Origin: Polynucleobacter antarcticus
Lineage (GTDB): Bacteria > Pseudomonadota > Gammaproteobacteria > Burkholderiales > Burkholderiaceae
NCBI RefSeq assembly: GCF_013307245.1
Contig: NZ_CP028941.1
Coordinates: forward strand, 1,674,001-1,738,000
Reading direction: 5' to 3'
DNA: 64,000 nucleotides
Positions 1 to 8,562 of this stretch are shown one piece after another. The first letter of the stretch is position 1; every line of letters starts with the position of its first letter. The notes under the pieces were generated by a model. It did not search any database, was not told where the DNA came from, and saw only the letters and a program-made list of their open reading frames with translations. The position numbers and the translations under genes were made by a program.

Positions 1-518
1 TGGCGTTTCGTGTATTAGAAGCTGCTGGCTTAGATAAAGATAAAGATGTCAAACGCGAGCGCTTAAGTGTTGCCGAGTCTGTCAATGCGGTAAAAGACCG
101 TAAGATTGATGCTTTCTTCTGGGTTGGTGGTCTACCAACTGCTGCGGTGACTGATCTTGCTAACAGCCCTGGTATGAAAATTGTGATGGTGGATACCGAT
201 GCTGAAGTAGCCGCCATGAACAAAAAATACGGTAATCTTTATTTTGCTACCGAGATCCCAAAAGAGATCTACTCGGGCATGACTAAAAATAATAAGGTTG
301 CTGGTGTTGCTAACATCCTAGTAGTCAATGCCAATATGTCAGATGCCGAAGCTTACAAGATTACTAAAGCGGTATTTGATAACAAGCTGGATTTAGTTAG
401 AACTCATGCTGAGTACATCAATGTGAAGCTAGAAAACCAGAAACAAAAATCTACTCCCATTGAATATCATCCAGGTTCTTTAAAGTACTATAAAGAAAAG
501 AACATTAAAGTAAATTAA
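1..518 (+). CDS. TAXI family TRAP transporter solute receptor (C-terminal part)
   Basis: The reading frame is open from base 3 of the window, so the 5' end lies outside; about 172 residues are visible. The ATG at 147 is internal, because the preceding codons (AFRVLEAAGL and onward, then DAFFWVGGLPTAAV) read in the same frame and look like the family. TAXI-type receptors are periplasmic binding proteins that deliver an organic acid to a TRAP permease. The tail (EIYSGM, then a helix ending near HAEYINVKL) fits the second lobe of the TAXI fold. The fused permease follows 107 bases downstream on the same strand. The substrate cannot be read from the fragment. Confidence 0.9.
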   Translation, partial: AFRVLEAAGLDKDKDVKRERLSVAESVNAVKDRKIDAFFWVGGLPTAAVTDLANSPGMKIVMVDTDAEVAAMNKKYGNLYFATEIPKEIYSGMTKNNKVAGVANILVVNANMSDAEAYKITKAVFDNKLDLVRTHAEYINVKLENQKQKSTPIEYHPGSLKYYKEKNIKVN

Positions 519-560
519 GCTGGTCAGTCATTAAGTGACTTTGCGATTCAGTTGTAACTC

Positions 561-584
561 AAAGAGTGGGCATGCCCACTCTTT
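561..584 (+). other. Perfect 24-base palindrome between TRAP receptor and permease genes
   Basis: Two 11-base arms (AAAGAGTGGGC and its complement) flank a 2-base centre. RNA could form a strong hairpin between the receptor stop (518) and the permease start (626). No run of T follows, so it is not a classical intrinsic terminator. In binding-protein-dependent systems such hairpins often protect the upstream mRNA or partly stop transcription, giving excess receptor over permease. That role here is inference. Confidence 0.6.
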
Positions 585-625
585 GAACTTAGTAGATTTG
601 AAAAAACATACAAATAGGTAGAGCC

Positions 626-2638
626 ATGACTCAGACTGCTATTGATAACGAAACCCAGGAAAAATTAGACGCCTTCATTAAGCAAGAGGAGGGGGATTCT
701 AATGACTACAAAGGTCTCTTGGCTAAGTTCATCACTCTCGTGGCTGTGGGTATGTCTCTATTTCATTTATATGCTGCGTACTCCATTGTTCCTACCCATC
801 AACTTCGAGTGATTCACGTCGCTCTAGTCTTGTTTTTAGTATTCCTCAGCTTTCCTATTGCTGCTCGCTTTAAAAACCGCCTGATGTGGTGGGATATTTT
901 ATTTGCTATTGGCTCTACGTATGTCGCTTACTACATTCTGAGTGGGGGCGATGACTTAATGGATAGAAATACTGCGCCTAACGCAACCGATGTTGTAGTG
1001 GGCATTGGCTTAGTTCTCATGATTTTGGAGGGCGTCCGAAGAACCAATGGCATGATTTTGGTTGGCGTCACTGTCCTCTTTTTGTTATATGCCTTATTTG
1101 GTAATTACCTGCCTGCCCCGTGGACTCACAAAGGTTACGATCTAGATCGCCTCGTAGGCTATATGTTCATGACGCTGGAGGGCATTTATGGCACAGCAGT
1201 CGATGTATCTGCAACCCTCATCATCCTCTTCACAATTTTTGGCGCCTTCTTACAATTTACGGGTGCGGGTAAGTTTTTTATCGACTTTTCATTTGCCGCT
1301 ATGGGTGGTAAATCCTCTGGTGTTGGAAGAACCATTGTCCTGTCTTCATTCCTACTTGGTGGGCCCTCTGGTTCAGGTGTTGCCACGACAGTGACTGTTG
1401 GCTCTGTCGCTGCCCCCATGCTTGAAAAAGTCGGTTACGAAAAGAATGCTGCTGGTGGACTATTAGCTGCCGGTGGCTTAGGTGCAATTATTTCTCCGCC
1501 AGTACTAGGTGCTGCGGCATTCTTAATTGCCGACTTCTTAAAGATTTCGTATTTAGATGTATTACTCATGGCAACCATTCCAACCATTCTTTTCTACCTA
1601 GGCTTGTTTGTTATGGTAGAAATTGATGTCCGTAAATATGGTATGAAAAGTATGCAATTTGAGGCTGCTGAAAGTGCTTGGCAACTGACTAAAAAATATT
1701 GGTTTCATTTCTTCTCACTCATCTCCATTGTGGTCTTTATGTTGTTCGGCTTTTCACCAGTCATGTCAGTATTTTGGGCAACAGTGGTCTCAGCACTTTC
1801 GAGTATGTTGCGCAGGGATACTGCCATCATTCCTTGGGACTGGTTTAAAGGAAAGGAACCTCTCCTTGCCGGTCTTTACAAATCTAATTTGACCAAAGCA
1901 TTAGCATCAGGCTCTACTGGTGTCTTGGCAATTGCAGCAACGTGCGCCGGTGCTGGCCTAATTGTGGGTACTGTGACGCTTACTGGCCTTGGCTTGAAGT
2001 TCAGTTCTATTGTGATTCAGTATGCAGGTGGCTCACTCTTACTTACTGCAATCTTTACTGCGCTGGTGGTGTGGGTAGTTGGTCTTGCCGTACCAGTGAC
2101 TGCCTCGTACATTATTTGCGCAGTCATCGCTGCACCTGCCTTGATTAATTTAGGCGTGCCCGCTTTTGCAGCCCATATGTTTATCTTTTATTACGCCGTC
2201 CTTTCAGAGGTATCGCCTCCCACAGCGCTGTCACCATTTGCAGCAGCGGCAATCTGTAAGGGCAATCCGTATAAGACAACCTTGCAAACTTGGAAGTATG
2301 TTGCCCCTGCGATTTTGGTGCCCTTTATGTTCGTTCTTGATAAGTCCGGCGTGAGCCTTTTGTTAATGGGCTCAACTACCGCGTTAGAGCAAGCGGATTG
2401 GTCGCAAATTGCCTGGATCTCATTTACTGCAGTCGTAGGTATTATTTGCTTGGCTGGCGGCCTCCAAGGCTGGTTTATTGAAAAAACTAAATCCTTTGAA
2501 CGCATCATCATGGTGATTTCAGGAGTGGCATTAGCCTACCCTTCTAATGAGGCTGACTTGATTGGCTTTGCGGGTTTTGGATTAGTGCTGATTACTCAGT
2601 CCATCACGCACTTTAGACTCAAGCCTAAAGCGAGCTAG
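626..2638 (+). CDS. TRAP transporter fused 4TM/12TM permease
   Basis: A 670-residue inner-membrane protein with the DctQ-like small subunit (about residues 1-170) and the DctM-like large subunit fused, as is usual for TAXI-type TRAP systems. Visible marks are the many hydrophobic segments, the conserved GGPSGSGVATTVTVG stretch near residue 250, and the AIISPPVLGAAAF stretch near residue 290. It should use an ion gradient to import the ligand bound by the upstream receptor. The start ATG at 626 follows the AGGTAGAGCC leader, a plausible ribosome site. A strong terminator ends the unit at 2691-2719. Confidence 0.93.
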   Translation: MTQTAIDNETQEKLDAFIKQEEGDSNDYKGLLAKFITLVAVGMSLFHLYAAYSIVPTHQLRVIHVALVLFLVFLSFPIAARFKNRLMWWDILFAIGSTYVAYYILSGGDDLMDRNTAPNATDVVVGIGLVLMILEGVRRTNGMILVGVTVLFLLYALFGNYLPAPWTHKGYDLDRLVGYMFMTLEGIYGTAVDVSATLIILFTIFGAFLQFTGAGKFFIDFSFAAMGGKSSGVGRTIVLSSFLLGGPSGSGVATTVTVGSVAAPMLEKVGYEKNAAGGLLAAGGLGAIISPPVLGAAAFLIADFLKISYLDVLLMATIPTILFYLGLFVMVEIDVRKYGMKSMQFEAAESAWQLTKKYWFHFFSLISIVVFMLFGFSPVMSVFWATVVSALSSMLRRDTAIIPWDWFKGKEPLLAGLYKSNLTKALASGSTGVLAIAATCAGAGLIVGTVTLTGLGLKFSSIVIQYAGGSLLLTAIFTALVVWVVGLAVPVTASYIICAVIAAPALINLGVPAFAAHMFIFYYAVLSEVSPPTALSPFAAAAICKGNPYKTTLQTWKYVAPAILVPFMFVLDKSGVSLLLMGSTTALEQADWSQIAWISFTAVVGIICLAGGLQGWFIEKTKSFERIIMVISGVALAYPSNEADLIGFAGFGLVLITQSITHFRLKPKAS

Positions 2639-2690
2639 CCCACCTAAGAGCAATAGCATCGACGCTATCAACAGCGTCTCTTGAATGAAT

Positions 2691-2719
2691 AATCCCGCAT
2701 TTGCTGCGGGATTTTTTTT
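2691..2719 (+). terminator. Intrinsic terminator after the TRAP operon
   Basis: A 9-base stem (AATCCCGCA with its complement) and a 5-base loop are followed by a run of T. It separates the TRAP genes from the convergent gene ending at 2733. The A/T flank is one-sided, so it serves mainly the plus strand. Confidence 0.88.
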
Positions 2720-2732
2720 GTTGCACTACGAT

Positions 2733-3866
2733 TTATGCAATCTTGGTCCAAGCAGCCTTACCGGCATATTTCTTTACTGCGGCTTCATCAAACTCAAATC
2801 CGAGTCCTGGAGTTTTGTGCAAAATCAAATCCCCTTTTTTAAAACTTAATTGTTTATTAATTAGTCTGCGGAAGTTCAGGACTTGATCATCTAGGAAAAA
2901 CTCTACAAAGCGTGCATTTGGAGTTGCGGCAACCAATGGTGCATGAAGGTCATGCATCCAATGGGGGCAAACAGTAATTCCCTTTAAATCAGCATAAGCA
3001 GAAATTCGACGCCATTCGGTAATACCTCCACAGACTGCAGCATCTGATTGCAAAATGGCCACTCCACCTGCATCAATCAATTCTCTAAAGCGCCAGCGCC
3101 CTGCTTCCATTTCACCGGTAGCGACATTAATAGAAGTTTGACGTGCTAAAGCCGCATGAAGGTCAATCGCATCTGGAGAAAATGGCTCCTCAATCCAATA
3201 AGGGTTGTAGGCTTCAAAGCGGCGCATATATTCCAAGGCGGTAGGTAGATCACGCCATGCATTATTCGCATCCAGGGTGAGCAGCACATCCTCTCCCACT
3301 GCTTTACGAGCGGCCTTCACGCGCGCCTCTTCCTCTCTTGGGGATAGACGACCTACTTTCATTTTCACAGCCTTAAAACCCTGCTTGACATAGGATTCCA
3401 TCTCTTTACCGAGCATGGCAGGCGTTTTTCCGTCTAAATAGTAGCCACCACTGGCATAAGCAGGCACACGATCATCAACAACAGAGCCTAAATACTGGTG
3501 CAAGGGCAGCTTAGCAGCACGGGCGTTTAAATCCCAAAGAGCGATATCTAAAACAGATATGCCTCGCATGACAGCCCCAGCACGGCCTTGCAAAATAGAT
3601 TCGTTATACATCTCCATCCACAAGCCTTCGCTGCGATGGCTGTTTTGTCCAATCAGTTTTGGCGCTAATAATTGCTCTACTGCCACTTTGGCAATATCGC
3701 CACCAGCACTACCGATATAAGAAAAACCAATACCCTCGTTTCCGTCCTTACCCCGTACCTTGACCAAACAATAGTGGCGCTCCGAAACGGTACGGGTGGA
3801 AAAAGAAGTCACCTTATCCAAGGGAACCGCAACAGCTGCAACAGAAACTGATTCAATAATGGGCAT
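2733..3866 (-). CDS. Mandelate racemase/muconate lactonizing enzyme family protein (enolase superfamily)
   Basis: A 377-residue enzyme. Enolase-superfamily members abstract a proton next to a carboxylate, with Mg2+ held by Asp/Glu/Glu. Visible: the KMK pair of the second barrel strand (AVKMKVG), metal ligands in TLDANNAW, WIEEPF and ATGEMEAGRW, then LQSDAAVCGG and CPHWMHDLHAP. The His in the last motif and the later Glu (FVEFF) fit the mandelate racemase subgroup, which includes acid-sugar dehydratases. I chose the inner ATG (MPIIESV) because AGGAG lies 5 bases ahead of it; the frame could start 9 codons earlier. It converges on the TRAP operon, so it may act on the imported acid, which is inference. 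Confidence 0.88.
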   Translation of the reverse strand: MPIIESVSVAAVAVPLDKVTSFSTRTVSERHYCLVKVRGKDGNEGIGFSYIGSAGGDIAKVAVEQLLAPKLIGQNSHRSEGLWMEMYNESILQGRAGAVMRGISVLDIALWDLNARAAKLPLHQYLGSVVDDRVPAYASGGYYLDGKTPAMLGKEMESYVKQGFKAVKMKVGRLSPREEEARVKAARKAVGEDVLLTLDANNAWRDLPTALEYMRRFEAYNPYWIEEPFSPDAIDLHAALARQTSINVATGEMEAGRWRFRELIDAGGVAILQSDAAVCGGITEWRRISAYADLKGITVCPHWMHDLHAPLVAATPNARFVEFFLDDQVLNFRRLINKQLSFKKGDLILHKTPGLGFEFDEAAVKKYAGKAAWTKIA

Positions 3867-3988
3867 CAAAGCTCCTATAAATAAATAATTCAATAAATGA
3901 TTTTAGGGGCATCTGACCTGAAATCAAAAAATGCTGCGTCACAACATAAAGATTCACCCTATTACAAACAATGTTGGATAATTGAGGG

Positions 3989-5452
3989 GTGGAAAAAAAT
4001 GCGAGTACTCCGTTGCGACTTCAGAAAATAAAAATTCAGCTTCTCGCGATTGTCCTGATGAGTGCACTATATTTTGCTGGCTTAGAAATATTTTTTCATG
4101 CTCAGGCACAGCAGGCTGCAAGCCCAGCAAAAAAAACCGATAAAACACCACAGGTACGCCAAAAGACACCTAGTCAAAAACCTAATCAGGCTGGCGTAAA
4201 AATAGGGGATAAATCTACCAGTAAGTCCCCTCAGAATCTCAGTCTAAAATCTGAGCTTTCTAAGCCAGGTGATAGTGATTTCATTAGCGATACAGGCAAT
4301 AATTTAGACTATCGTGTGCAGCGGGGCTGTATATCGCGCACTTTTAATGAAGAAAATCTGCCAGCCAACATTGGCTTGGAAGATCGCAGCTTGAATGATT
4401 TTTTTAAAGCGCAAACCAGAGGATTTTTTAATCGTATGCGGGGTAATTGCATTCCATATGCACTTGCTCTGGGAAGCCGTAATCGCTTTGAATCCCTCAG
4501 TGTGATGAACGGTCCTGTGCAAGACGCTAAAACTGAGGTATGGACATTTACTCCTTCAGCAGTAGGTGGATTTTTAATTCAGCAAGACTACCTAAAAGAT
4601 GAATCTAAACGCTTTACTGAAATTCAGTTACTGCTGAGCGATGTGCTGTATGACCTAAAGAAAGTGGGCGATAAGTTACCGGTAGAGCTGGTCTGGGAAC
4701 TCAACTCGGTTATCAAGCAAATTTATCCGGAAGACAATAACTCACTAGAAAACACGAATAGTGTTGTGCGCCTGATTGTGGATTTTGGGGATAAAGAGCG
4801 TTGGGCACAAATTTGGGCTACAGAAATTATTGAGCCTAGCTCTGGCGAAGTATTTGCTAGTGCGTTTTGGATTGAGCGTAGTGGTATTCCGGGAGGTTTT
4901 TACACCGGAACCGGAGAATCTATTGAGCGGACATTCTGGACTAACCCTTTAAGCTATCGACGCATATCACGTGGCGTAGGCAGTGTGCGCGCCTCTAGTA
5001 AAAAGCCGGTTGTAACTAAAAGTGGCCCTGCTCCTGCGGCACCGCCACAACGTTATCGCACCCATATGGGAATTGATTACTCGGCACCTACAGGAACACC
5101 CATATTTAGTGTAGCCAGTGGCAAGGTAGTGCATCTGGGCTATAGCGGTGCCTTTGGCAATCTCATCATCCTAGAGCACCCAGGAAATTACCGCACCTAT
5201 TACGCTCACCTCAGTAACTACAATGTTGAATTAGGCGTAGGGAATGAAGTCAGACGAGGATTGGAGATTGGTTATGTAGGTTCTACGGGGCGCTCTACCG
5301 GGCCACATCTACATTTTGAATTAAGAAAAGATGGCGTTTATCTAGACCCATACAGCCAAAAAAATCAACTGGATTTATGGAATATGCGTGAAGGCGATAG
5401 TGGACTTCTTACAAGAGAAATACTTTTACTTGGAACACCCATTAAGAACTAA
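3989..5452 (+). CDS. M23 family metallopeptidase (LytM-type), secreted
   Basis: A 487-residue protein with an N-terminal hydrophobic segment (about residues 17-40) that acts as signal or anchor, a low-complexity Lys/Pro/Ser-rich linker, and a C-terminal zinc endopeptidase domain. The zinc motifs are HMGID (His359, Asp363) and HLH (residues 440-442), with the usual YYAHL and GRSTGPHLHFEL surroundings. M23 enzymes cut peptide bridges in peptidoglycan. The start is a GTG; an in-frame stop lies just upstream, and the next ATG would remove the charged N-region of the signal. It diverges from the enolase-family gene. Confidence 0.88.
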   Translation: MEKNASTPLRLQKIKIQLLAIVLMSALYFAGLEIFFHAQAQQAASPAKKTDKTPQVRQKTPSQKPNQAGVKIGDKSTSKSPQNLSLKSELSKPGDSDFISDTGNNLDYRVQRGCISRTFNEENLPANIGLEDRSLNDFFKAQTRGFFNRMRGNCIPYALALGSRNRFESLSVMNGPVQDAKTEVWTFTPSAVGGFLIQQDYLKDESKRFTEIQLLLSDVLYDLKKVGDKLPVELVWELNSVIKQIYPEDNNSLENTNSVVRLIVDFGDKERWAQIWATEIIEPSSGEVFASAFWIERSGIPGGFYTGTGESIERTFWTNPLSYRRISRGVGSVRASSKKPVVTKSGPAPAAPPQRYRTHMGIDYSAPTGTPIFSVASGKVVHLGYSGAFGNLIILEHPGNYRTYYAHLSNYNVELGVGNEVRRGLEIGYVGSTGRSTGPHLHFELRKDGVYLDPYSQKNQLDLWNMREGDSGLLTREILLLGTPIKN

Positions 5453-5469
5453 ATAAAAGTCTGTCGATG

Positions 5470-5499
5470 AAAAAAGGGATCTGGTGAGATCCCTTTTTT
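5470..5499. terminator. Bidirectional intrinsic terminator
   Basis: A 13-base stem (A6-GGGATCT on one arm) and 4-base loop with A-run and T-run flanks, placed between the convergent M23 peptidase and stress-protein genes. It should work in both directions. Confidence 0.9.
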
Positions 5500-5518
5500 G
5501 CTTACATGGTTACTGGAA

Positions 5519-5959
5519 TTAACCTAGAACCAATACTGGTAACTTGGAATGCACAATTACTTCATGTGTCTCACTACCTAATAACATGCCACTGATGCCA
5601 GTACGCTTATGCGACGCCATCACAATGACATCTGCCTTGGCTTTTTTAGCGCCTTCCAGAATACCTTCAGCCAAAACACTGTTAGAAATATGTAAAGACT
5701 TCACTTTCAAGTCAGCCCCAAGTAAAGCAATGGCTTTTTTAAAGACCTCAGCAGCATAGGCATCAGAGGCATTTTGATGATCTTTCTGACTCACTCCATA
5801 ACCTAGAGAGCTATCAGAGTAAGCGATCGGTGGCATAGGATCTGAGACATACGTCAAGGTAATAGCGGCTCCATCTGTTTTTGCCAGCGCAGCAACCTTT
5901 TTCAAAGACTTTTTACTCACATCCGAGCCATCAACAGGCACCAATAAATGTTTAAACAT
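5519..5959 (-). CDS. Universal stress protein (UspA family)
   Basis: A 146-residue single-domain Usp protein. It starts with MFKHLLVPVDGSDVSKKSL and ends with the typical GMLLGSETHEVI and LPVLVLG. The inner ATG at 5959 is preferred: AGGAG sits 7 bases before it, whereas the longer frame adds 15 unrelated residues. In the nucleotide-binding loop the positions usually G-x2-G read A and K (ASHKRTG), so ATP binding may be weak or absent. That is inferred by eye against the MJ0577 pattern. Confidence 0.93.
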   Translation of the reverse strand: MFKHLLVPVDGSDVSKKSLKKVAALAKTDGAAITLTYVSDPMPPIAYSDSSLGYGVSQKDHQNASDAYAAEVFKKAIALLGADLKVKSLHISNSVLAEGILEGAKKAKADVIVMASHKRTGISGMLLGSETHEVIVHSKLPVLVLG

Positions 5960-6026
5960 AGTAATTCTCCTAAAATTAGACCCTGACATACTGCTTAAGT
6001 TCATAATACTTAATATTCACCTACAA

Positions 6027-6452
6027 ATGAATCATAAGGAGACTAAATTGCTCAAGTATCTAGTGGTCTATTTTTCTTTTCTCATTCCATTACTCATTAT
6101 TGACTTGGTGTGGCTCCTTGGAATCGCAAAAAACCTATATCGCTCTGAAATGGGTTCTCTCATGGCAGATGAGCCTAAGCTATTAGCAGGGCTTGGTTTT
6201 TATCTTCTTTATGCCTTAGGTGTGACTATTTTTGTCACCCTGCCGGCACTCTCTAAACAATCATGGATGTACGCATTGCAGTTTGGCGCCCTGTTCGGGT
6301 TCTTTTGCTACATGACCTACGATCTCACTAATTTAGCAGTCATACGCGACTTTCCCACTCGCCTAGCATTTATTGACATTGTCTGGGGATCTGCTGTCAC
6401 AGCGGTCTCTGCCACTATTGCATATTGGGTTGGTAATCGAATGGCTTATTAA
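6027..6452 (+). CDS. DUF2177 family membrane protein
   Basis: A 141-residue protein with four hydrophobic segments and the DUF2177 marks: DLVWLLGIAKNLYRSEMG near the N-terminus and MTYDLTNLAVIRDFP in the middle. The function of the family is not known to me. Its stop overlaps the stop of the convergent TauE/DsbD_2-type gene by three bases. Confidence 0.88.
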   Translation: MNHKETKLLKYLVVYFSFLIPLLIIDLVWLLGIAKNLYRSEMGSLMADEPKLLAGLGFYLLYALGVTIFVTLPALSKQSWMYALQFGALFGFFCYMTYDLTNLAVIRDFPTRLAFIDIVWGSAVTAVSATIAYWVGNRMAY

Positions 6453-7207
6453 GTAATACAAAATCCGCCTTTGAGAAGCGCATCGGGCAAATACCAGGCG
6501 CGATATAAACCGAATATACCGGCTACCAATAACAGTCCAGCAGCGAGATAGCGCACCCAGGCGTATTGGCCAAATTGAGTAAGTGTTGCCGAGAACTTCG
6601 ATATCAATAGCAAATTAGGTAAGGTTCCTAAACCAAATGCCAGCATCAAGGCGGCGCCAGTCCATATATCACCTGATAAGAATGCAAGTGGTAAGACGCT
6701 GTATACCAAGCCACAGGGAACCAATCCCCACAACATGCCACTGAACCATCGAGATGAGTAACTCGCAAACCGTCCTAAATATTGAGCCCAATAAGAGGCT
6801 AAGTGTGATCCAAGCCACTTACCAATGAATAAGGGAGTAGTTCGATTCTGGCGCAATAAACGCACCCCCATCAACAACAAGATCAGAGAGGTCAGCGCAA
6901 ACAAGGGCCTCTGAATCGGGATCAAGTTTTGCTGCCATACTGCGACCCCAATCCAAGCAGCTAGTCCTCCCAGCAGGACATAGGTGACTAGCCGACCTAT
7001 ATGCATGATCAATTGCAGATAAAAAAGTTGTGAGCGACTTTTCAGAGGCTGAAAGGTCATCAGGAGGTCATTTGTCTGCTTACCTTGGCTACCTAGGCTG
7101 CCCTGCCGCTCAATAGTAGATGCAATACCTCCACACATTAAGGCGCAGTGCCAGCCGCTCACTAAGGCACCTAGAAATACTGCTAGTACCAGACCTGAAG
7201 TTAGCAT
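6449..7207 (-). CDS. DsbD_2/TauE-SafE-type membrane protein linked to cbb3 oxidase genes
   Basis: A 252-residue protein with about six membrane segments. The first helix carries GWHCALMCGG, the paired-Cys signature of the cytochrome-biogenesis transmembrane family (PF13386). Homologues often sit in or beside cco clusters and are thought to help copper or thiol handling for oxidase assembly; the exact role is unsettled. It diverges from fnr. No strong ribosome site precedes the ATG at 7207, but upstream in-frame stops leave no longer option. Confidence 0.85.
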   Translation of the reverse strand: MLTSGLVLAVFLGALVSGWHCALMCGGIASTIERQGSLGSQGKQTNDLLMTFQPLKSRSQLFYLQLIMHIGRLVTYVLLGGLAAWIGVAVWQQNLIPIQRPLFALTSLILLLMGVRLLRQNRTTPLFIGKWLGSHLASYWAQYLGRFASYSSRWFSGMLWGLVPCGLVYSVLPLAFLSGDIWTGAALMLAFGLGTLPNLLLISKFSATLTQFGQYAWVRYLAAGLLLVAGIFGLYRAWYLPDALLKGGFCIT

Positions 7208-7294
7208 TGAATTGCCATGGACTTAAGATTGACTAAATCGTTCGGATATATAAATAAAAGAATTTTTCATACTCAAGTAGCATAAACTGATCTG

Positions 7295-8062
7295 ATGACT
7301 ACGCCCAATATGCATGATGTGCATTTAGATACCCCCAGCAGCAAATGCTCTGTTTGTGTACTCGGTCAATTTTGCCTTCCAGTAGGAATCACTCAGAGTG
7401 ATATTGCTCAGATTGATCTGCTGGTCAAGGAACGTGTCCATCTTCAAAAAGGTCAAAGTTTGTATCGCCATGGAGATCCTCTTCAGTCTGTTTACAGCAT
7501 TCGCTACGGCACCCTTAAAACCGAACACTGTCTTGAGGATGGTCGCCAACAAGTGATTGGCTTTCATCTTCCTGGGGAAATTCTAGGCTTAGATGGGATT
7601 GGCAACGGTCAATACCAATCCGATGCTATTGCTCTAGAAGAAAGTGATGTTTGCATCATCGGCTTTGAGGCCTTTGAAGACTTAGCACGCCAGATTCCAG
7701 TATTGCAGCAACAGTTTCATCGCATTCTCAGCCGTGAGTTAACTCAAGATCAACGTCATCTACTCTCCTTGGGTAGCCTGCGCGCTGAAGAGCGGCTTGC
7801 TGTTTTCTTGCTGAACCTCTCTCAACGTCTTGCTGCTCGCGGCTATCTTGATCATGAATTTGATTTACGGATGAGTCGCGTAGAAATGGGAAGTTACCTT
7901 GGCATCCAAATAGAGACAGTCAGCCGTATGTTGTCTCGCTTTGCAGAGTCAGGTTTAATTCAAATTAAGCAGCGCCATATTAAATTGATTGATATGGATG
8001 GCCTCTATGAATTGGCTGGTATTCCAAATCCAGAGCGCACCCTCGAAATCAAGCGACTTTAA
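7295..8062 (+). CDS. fnr: FNR-type oxygen-sensing transcriptional regulator
   Basis: A 255-residue CRP/FNR protein. The N-terminal cluster Cys18-x2-Cys21-x5-Cys27 plus Cys120 matches the four ligands of the oxygen-labile [4Fe-4S] cluster of E. coli FNR. A cyclic-nucleotide-type barrel, dimer helix and C-terminal HTH follow. The recognition helix has ETVSR, the E-x2-SR pattern that reads TTGAT half-sites. The only perfect TTGAT-N4-ATCAA site I found in the window is ahead of ccoN (13337-13350). The gene converges on the cco cluster, overlapping the 86-residue membrane protein gene by four bases. Confidence 0.95.
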   Translation: MTTPNMHDVHLDTPSSKCSVCVLGQFCLPVGITQSDIAQIDLLVKERVHLQKGQSLYRHGDPLQSVYSIRYGTLKTEHCLEDGRQQVIGFHLPGEILGLDGIGNGQYQSDAIALEESDVCIIGFEAFEDLARQIPVLQQQFHRILSRELTQDQRHLLSLGSLRAEERLAVFLLNLSQRLAARGYLDHEFDLRMSRVEMGSYLGIQIETVSRMLSRFAESGLIQIKQRHIKLIDMDGLYELAGIPNPERTLEIKRL

Positions 8063-8319
8063 ATAAATTCCCCATCCGATTTCTTACTCATATCAGCATA
8101 AGTCCCTGGCAATATATAGGTAGTCAAGGCACTCGAGAGCGCACAAAAGAACCAAATCACAAAGAATCCAATGGTATATAAACCCTCGTCTGAAATATTA
8201 GGGTGATACCCAAAAAAGAGTATCTCCGAAGGATGTATGAGACTAAATAATAGACCTTCAGCCAAGATAGCGACTAAAAAAGAAGGCCACAGAATCCAAA
8301 TCAAGAGACGGCGTCTCAT
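8059..8319 (-). CDS. Small membrane protein of the cbb3 cluster, function unknown
   Basis: An 86-residue protein with two hydrophobic segments (about residues 5-28 and 46-68), starting MRRRLLIWILWPSFLVA. It is the last gene of the ccoNOQPGH run; its ATG overlaps the ccoH stop. I recall similar short proteins in other Burkholderiales cco clusters but know no function. Position suggests a role in cbb3 oxidase assembly or stability (inference). Confidence 0.8.
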   Translation of the reverse strand: MRRRLLIWILWPSFLVAILAEGLLFSLIHPSEILFFGYHPNISDEGLYTIGFFVIWFFCALSSALTTYILPGTYADMSKKSDGEFI

Positions 8320-8534
8320 TTACTTTTCTGCCCTTCTGTAAGCTTTTCAGATCGAGGCTGCTCTACTTTTAGACCATGCTTCACCACACCATCGCGTACC
8401 GGTTTATCGGCATACAGAGTGATCGCCAGGTAAATTGTAATCATGCAACCAATAGCAGCTAAAGCCGGTCCACTAATCAGCAGCCATGGCCATAACTGCT
8501 TAAACCAAGGTTTACTTACTGTGTGATCTAACAT
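8316..8534 (-). CDS. ccoH: FixH/CcoH family cbb3 oxidase assembly protein (short form)
   Basis: A single-span membrane protein of about 72 residues. The core PWFKQLWPWLLISGPALAA, the following helix, and DKPVRDGVVKHGLKV match the FixH family, but the usual periplasmic domain (family length about 160) is missing, so this is a short form. FixH/CcoH helps assemble cbb3 subunits. The start is uncertain. GGAG lies 9 bases before the ATG at 8534 and 3 before that at 8540; longer frames overlap ccoG. Confidence 0.8.
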   Translation of the reverse strand: MLDHTVSKPWFKQLWPWLLISGPALAAIGCMITIYLAITLYADKPVRDGVVKHGLKVEQPRSEKLTEGQKSK

Positions 8535-8562
8535 ATTCATCGTCTCCATTTTTATACATAGC

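Noticed and set aside
1186..2511. Several open frames on both strands inside the TRAP permease gene
   Set aside because: They are shadows of the strong plus-strand gene, without ribosome sites or family resemblance. The same holds for the many overlapping frames in ccoN, ccmF, ccoI and others.
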